In this document: one piece after another, positions 60,676-64,000 of the stretch
Layout: the number at the start of each line of letters is the position of its first letter
Position numbering within the stretch: the stretch's first letter is position 1
Assembly: GCF_900113045.1 (NCBI RefSeq)
Contig: NZ_FONY01000027.1
Coordinates: forward strand, 16,866-80,865
Direction: 5' to 3'
Length of the DNA: 64,000 nt
Source of the DNA: Thermoflexibacter ruber
Lineage (GTDB): Bacteria > Bacteroidota > Bacteroidia > Cytophagales > Thermoflexibacteraceae
Position numbers and translations under genes: made by a program
Notes under the pieces: generated by a model
Database searches by the model: none
Told to the model about the DNA's origin: nothing
The model's input: only the letters and a program-made list of their open reading frames with translations

Positions 60676-62652
60676 TTAGTAAGCACTAAGTTGGATTAGT
60701 TTTTCTCGTATTCTTTGCTTGGGCAGAAAATTATTTTCTAAGTTAGGAGAAAAAGGAACAGCTGTATCCAAACTTCCTTCTCGCATTACGGGAGCATCTA
60801 ACTTCTCAAAGCAATGTTCTGCAATCCAAGCGGCTATCTCTCCTCCTATGCCTCCTGTCAGGCAGTCTTCATGACAGACCAAAACTTTTCCTGTTTTACT
60901 TACCGTTTGTGCAACCGCTTCTCTGTCCCAAGGGAGCAGGGTGCGTAAGTCTAAAATATCCGCAGAAATACTCAGTTCTTCTACTAACTGTTTTGCCCAA
61001 TGTACGCCCATGCCATAGGTAACTATGGACAAATCCGTACCTTCGCTGACTAAATTTGCCTTACCTATTTCTATGGTGTAATAATCATCGGGAATATCCT
61101 CTGCCAAAGAGCGATACATTGCCTTATGCTCAAAATATAAGTATGGATTAGGGTCTTCAAAAGCGGCAAGCAGTAAACCTTTGGCATCATAAGGGGTAGA
61201 AGGATAGACAATTTTTAGTCCTGCCGTGTGGAAAAACCACGCCTCATTAGACTGAGAATGAAAAGGTCCCGCCGCTACTCCTGCACCTGTAGGCATTCTC
61301 ACAACCACATCGGCATTCTGTCCCCAACGGTAGTGAATCTTGGCTAAGTTATTGACTATTTGATTAAAACCACAAGTTACAAAATCAGCAAATTGCATCT
61401 CGACCATCGCCTTGTAGCCATTGATAGAAAGCCCTAAACCTGCTCCAATAATAGCAGATTCGCAAAGCGGTGTATTTCTTACTCTTTCTTTCCCAAATTT
61501 TTCTACAAAACCCTCTGTAACTTTAAATGCACCACCGTACTCTGCGATGTCCTGCCCCATAAGTACCAAGTTTGCGTGTTTTTCCATTGCCATACTTAAT
61601 CCCTCAGTAATGGCATTGATGAAGCGTTTATTAGATTTTTTATCCGAAGAAGGAGATATAACTACCTGTTGATAAGGTGCATACATATCTTTTAGTTCTT
61701 CTTCTGTATGAGGGGTAGGGTCAGGCTGTGGGAAAACAATTTCTAAACCCTCCTCAATTTCTTGTTTAATTTCTCCTCTGATTTTTTCAATCAATTTTTC
61801 ATCTAAGACCTTGATTTCTTTCAAGTAGCTTTCATAGCGTTCTATGGGGTCTTTTTTACTCCATTCTTCAAAAAGTTCTTTGGGAACATACTTTGTCCCA
61901 GAGGCTTCCTCATGCCCGCGCATACGAAAAGTCATAGCCTCCACCAAAATAGGGCGAGGTTGCTCACGAATCTGCGCTGCCAATTCTTTAATCGTATGAA
62001 AAACCTCTAACACATTATTCCCATCTATTTTTACTCCTTCTATTCCGTAGCCTATTGCCTTGTCTATCATTTGCTTACAGCGGAACTGCTCACTGCTTGG
62101 AGTGGAAAGTCCATAGCCATTATTTTCAATCACAAAAAGCACGGGCAAGTCCCAAACTGCCGCCACATTCACCGCTTCATGAAAATCGCCTTCAGAAGTA
62201 GCACCGTCGCCTGTGAATACCAAAGTAGCTTTTTTTTCTTTCTTTAAGCGATTTGCTAAGGCTATGCCATCAGCGATGCCCATTTGAGGTCCTAAATGCG
62301 AAATCATGCCTACGATGTGATGTGCCTGAGAGCCAAAGTGAAAAGAACGGTCGCGACCTTTGGTATAACCTGATTTTTTCCCTTGCCACTGAGCAAAAAG
62401 CTGATGAAAAGGCATATTACGGACTGTAAAAACGCCCAAATTGCGGTGCATGGGCAAAATATACTCGTCCTCAGCCAAAGCCAAAGCACTTCCTACGGAA
62501 ATCGCCTCTTGCCCAATGCCTGAAAACCACTTAGTTATTTTTCCTTGCCTAAGCAAGACCAACATTTTTTCCTCTATCATTCTTGGCTTGACAAGGGCTG
62601 TATATAAATGGATTAAAGTTTCATTAGTATAATTTTTTCTATCAAATTGCAT
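60676..62652 (-). CDS. Fused E1 alpha-beta 2-oxoacid dehydrogenase subunit
   Basis: The start at 62652 (MQFDRKNYTNETLIHLYTAL) is chosen; a start at 62709 adds 19 residues. The alpha half has RQGKITKWFSGIGQEAISVG and the thiamine diphosphate motif GDGATSEGDFHEAVNVAAV to NNG. The beta half begins near residue 345 with INAITEGLSMAMEKHANLVL and has GGAFKVTEGFVEKFGKERVR, PLCESAIIGAGLGLSINGYK. It decarboxylates a 2-oxoacid, most likely branched-chain or pyruvate, in a multi-enzyme complex whose E2 and E3 are elsewhere. Single-chain alpha-beta E1 fusions are usual in Bacteroidota. Confidence 0.88.
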   Translation of the reverse strand: MQFDRKNYTNETLIHLYTALVKPRMIEEKMLVLLRQGKITKWFSGIGQEAISVGSALALAEDEYILPMHRNLGVFTVRNMPFHQLFAQWQGKKSGYTKGRDRSFHFGSQAHHIVGMISHLGPQMGIADGIALANRLKKEKKATLVFTGDGATSEGDFHEAVNVAAVWDLPVLFVIENNGYGLSTPSSEQFRCKQMIDKAIGYGIEGVKIDGNNVLEVFHTIKELAAQIREQPRPILVEAMTFRMRGHEEASGTKYVPKELFEEWSKKDPIERYESYLKEIKVLDEKLIEKIRGEIKQEIEEGLEIVFPQPDPTPHTEEELKDMYAPYQQVVISPSSDKKSNKRFINAITEGLSMAMEKHANLVLMGQDIAEYGGAFKVTEGFVEKFGKERVRNTPLCESAIIGAGLGLSINGYKAMVEMQFADFVTCGFNQIVNNLAKIHYRWGQNADVVVRMPTGAGVAAGPFHSQSNEAWFFHTAGLKIVYPSTPYDAKGLLLAAFEDPNPYLYFEHKAMYRSLAEDIPDDYYTIEIGKANLVSEGTDLSIVTYGMGVHWAKQLVEELSISADILDLRTLLPWDREAVAQTVSKTGKVLVCHEDCLTGGIGGEIAAWIAEHCFEKLDAPVMREGSLDTAVPFSPNLENNFLPKQRIREKLIQLSAY

Positions 62653-62712
62653 TGTTTTACTGGATTGTAGTAATAATTCTTTTTTATTAGGAAGTCGCAA
62701 ACTTAGCAAATT

Positions 62713-62743
62713 TTGTTAATAAAATTCAGGCAAATTATTTTTG
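62713..62743 (+). promoter_or_regulatory. Bacteroidota-type promoter for the SUMF1-fold gene
   Basis: TTG (62713-62715), a 20-base spacer, TATTTTTG (62736-62743). Full consensus. The ATG is at 62836, leaving a leader of about 85 bases. Confidence 0.5.
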
Positions 62744-62835
62744 CATAATGGAAGTGGTTAATAATTTGCTTGTTATTTTTCTGCTAAGGACTTTATGAAC
62801 TATTCATATTAAAAATTTTTGAAAATTCTAAAAAG

Positions 62836-63600
62836 ATGACGTATAAAATACTGTTTATCAAATTTTTATTACTTTTAAATTTATACTCTCTGTTACTATT
62901 TGCTCAGTCCGATATGCCCGAAATGGTGCTTGTAGAAGGGGGAACATTTACGATGGGAAACAGTGCTAAAACTGCCGAGGATGAAGAAAAACCCGCTCAT
63001 AAAGTTACTGTTAAAAATTTTTACATTTCTAAACATGAAGTTACTGTTGCTCAATACAAAGCCTTCTGTACAGCAACTAAACGAGCTATGCCTTCCGCTC
63101 CAAGTTGGGGGTGGAATGATAAGCACCCTATTGTGAATGTAACTTGGAACGATGCGGTAGCTTACTGCGATTGGCTTTCTAAGAAAACAGGAAAAAAATA
63201 CCGATTACCCACAGAGGCAGAATGGGAATTTGCGGCACGAGGGGGAAAAAAATCAAAAAACCTAAAATATGCAGGAAGTGCGAACATAGATGAAGTAGCA
63301 TGGTATGATAAAAATTCCAACAAGCAAACCCACCCTGTAGGTACGAAAAACCCGAATGAATTGGGCTTGTACGACATGACAGGTAATGTCTGGGAATGGT
63401 GCAGTGATTGGTTCTTACATGATTATTACATGAAAAGCCCCGTAGAAAATCCACAGGGTCCCGCTAAAGGTAACTTGCGCGTACAACGCAGTGGCTCATG
63501 GATAAACTATTTCGAGGACAACCGTATCACTATTCGTAATGCTAACTTGCCAACTGAAAAAGATGGATTTTTTGGATTTAGAGTAGCTATGGACGAGTAG
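62836..63600 (+). CDS. Exported SUMF1/formylglycine-enzyme-fold protein without the catalytic cysteines
   Basis: 254 residues. Signal peptide near MTYKILFIKFLLLLNLYSLL; mature part starts around DMPEMVLVEGGTFTMG, then EKPAHKVTVKNFYISKHEVT, YRLPTEAEWEFAARGG, GLYDMTGNVWEWCSDWF and RSGSWINYFEDNRITIRNAN. The fold is that of sulfatase-modifying factor. True formylglycine-generating enzymes keep two cysteines in the segment after RSGSW; here none is present, so it probably has a structural or binding role as other FGE-sulfatase-domain proteins do. Confidence 0.85.
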   Translation: MTYKILFIKFLLLLNLYSLLLFAQSDMPEMVLVEGGTFTMGNSAKTAEDEEKPAHKVTVKNFYISKHEVTVAQYKAFCTATKRAMPSAPSWGWNDKHPIVNVTWNDAVAYCDWLSKKTGKKYRLPTEAEWEFAARGGKKSKNLKYAGSANIDEVAWYDKNSNKQTHPVGTKNPNELGLYDMTGNVWEWCSDWFLHDYYMKSPVENPQGPAKGNLRVQRSGSWINYFEDNRITIRNANLPTEKDGFFGFRVAMDE

Positions 63601-63625
63601 TGTTTGCTTATCAGCTTAACTTTTA

Positions 63626-63663
63626 TATCCCGTATTTTACTAATCGTAGTAATTTACGGGATA
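63626..63663. terminator. Near-perfect 17-base hairpin after the SUMF1 gene
   Basis: TATCCCGTATTTTACTA (63626-63642) pairs with TAGTAATTTACGGGATA (63647-63663), two mismatches, four-base loop. No T run follows, so it could also be a mobile-element boundary. Confidence 0.5.
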
Positions 63664-63697
63664 CCGATTGTGCTAGTTTGGAATTTTCAGTAAAAAA

Positions 63698-63734
63698 GGT
63701 TATCTCTAAGGTGCAACCATAAAAAGAGATAACC
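63698..63734 (+). promoter_or_regulatory. Start-codon-proximal hairpin of the transposase gene
   Basis: GGTTATCTCT (63698-63707) pairs perfectly with AGAGATAACC (63725-63734), ending one base before the ATG at 63736. In RNA it would cover the ribosome-binding region and limit translation of read-through transcripts, a common protective device in insertion sequences. Confidence 0.45.
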
Positions 63735-63735
63735 T

Positions 63736-64000
63736 ATGCACCAAATCGCAATTGATTCAGTATTCAAAGATAATATAAAAGAGTTAAATTTATCAGATTT
63801 TCTGACCCTTACTTTTTTCATTATAGATGAAATTTACAAAGAAGTCGGTCAGTTAGTTGAACGTTCGGGACCTAAACCAACTTTTTCGGATAGTGAAGTG
63901 ATTTGTCTAAATCTTGTCGGTCAAATGGTTTGCGATTCTGAGAAGGCTTGGTATAAAATAGTCAAGAAGAACTACTTAGCATTATTTCCTAAACTTTTGG
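63736..64000 (+). mobile_element. IS982-like transposase, N-terminal part (cut by window end)
   Basis: 88 codons open to the window edge. The text SDFLTLTFFIIDEIYKEVGQ, RSGPKPTFSDSEVICLNLVG and QMVCDSEKAWYKIVKKN then LALFPKLL fits the N-terminal part of IS982-family DDE transposases (IxxD, SDSE and FPxL positions). The rest of the gene and the right end of the element are outside the window. The left terminal repeat could not be fixed. Confidence 0.75.

Noticed and set aside
1..64000. tRNA, rRNA or CRISPR array
   Set aside because: No cloverleaf-like sequences, rRNA segments or regularly spaced direct repeats with unique spacers were recognised; the repeats found are short and only two or three per locus.

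Overview
The window is AT-rich chromosomal DNA from a member of the Bacteroidota, most likely of the Cytophagales type. The evidence is the family content (CvfB end, DUF3667, DUF4837, fused IcmF-type mutase, fused E1 alpha-beta dehydrogenase, heptaprenylglyceryl-phosphate synthase-like protein, CtpA, LolCDE-like exporter, M28 peptidase). It is supported by repeated promoters of the Bacteroidota form TTG-N19/20-TAnnTTTG and by general absence of strong Shine-Dalgarno sequences. The species cannot be named from the sequence alone. No rRNA, tRNA, CRISPR array or prophage was seen.

Layout. 0-16 kb: the end of a CvfB-like gene, a PAS/DHp protein lacking an ATPase domain, a probable small antisense-strand RNA, an IcmF-like mutase lacking its cobalamin domain, a GH78-like enzyme, a DUF3667 protein, a fused 5-oxoprolinase, an arsR-arsC pair and a GMC oxidoreductase. 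15-23 kb: gmk, an orphan Anbu proteasome-like protease, a TPR/coiled-coil/PP2C sensor phosphatase, a TonB-dependent receptor and a WD40-OmpA fusion. 23-36 kb: proB, a serine hydrolase, a lipoprotein, a xylulokinase, a sugar dehydrogenase, proC, DUF4837, an ArsN2-type acetyltransferase, a sodium/solute symporter and CtpA. 36-46 kb: secreted proteins, a CrtI-like desaturase, a 3-hydroxyacyl-CoA dehydrogenase, rfbB, deoC, a Uma2 nuclease, an ECF sigma factor with a tiny partner, yraN and a TerD protein. 46-64 kb: PcrB-like synthase, pyk, a cation efflux pump, a LolCDE-like export operon, M28 peptidase, rnhA, a Ca/Na antiporter, topA, pth, an aldehyde dehydrogenase, fused E1, a SUMF1-fold protein and, at the right edge, an IS982-like transposase cut by the window end.

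Most genes are short, independently oriented housekeeping or metabolic units, so few true operons exist: arsR-arsC (4-bp-type overlap), the DUF3667/5-oxoprolinase pair, sigma/partner/yraN, and the three-gene LolD/small membrane protein/LolE set. Proline synthesis (proB, proC), arsenic defence (arsR-arsC and arsN2), branched acyl-CoA and 2-oxoacid metabolism (IcmF, E1) and envelope quality control (CtpA, Lol, TonB, OmpA) are recurring themes.

The most unusual signals are the cobalamin-domain-less IcmF carrying two translated copies of a palindromic dispersed repeat (a third copy is intergenic at 52.1 kb), a second repeat family (GCCACGAAT/GCCACTAAT type) that supplies the C-terminus and stop codon of DeoC, and a promoter-plus-terminator unit at 931-1078 on the minus strand that looks like a small RNA gene.
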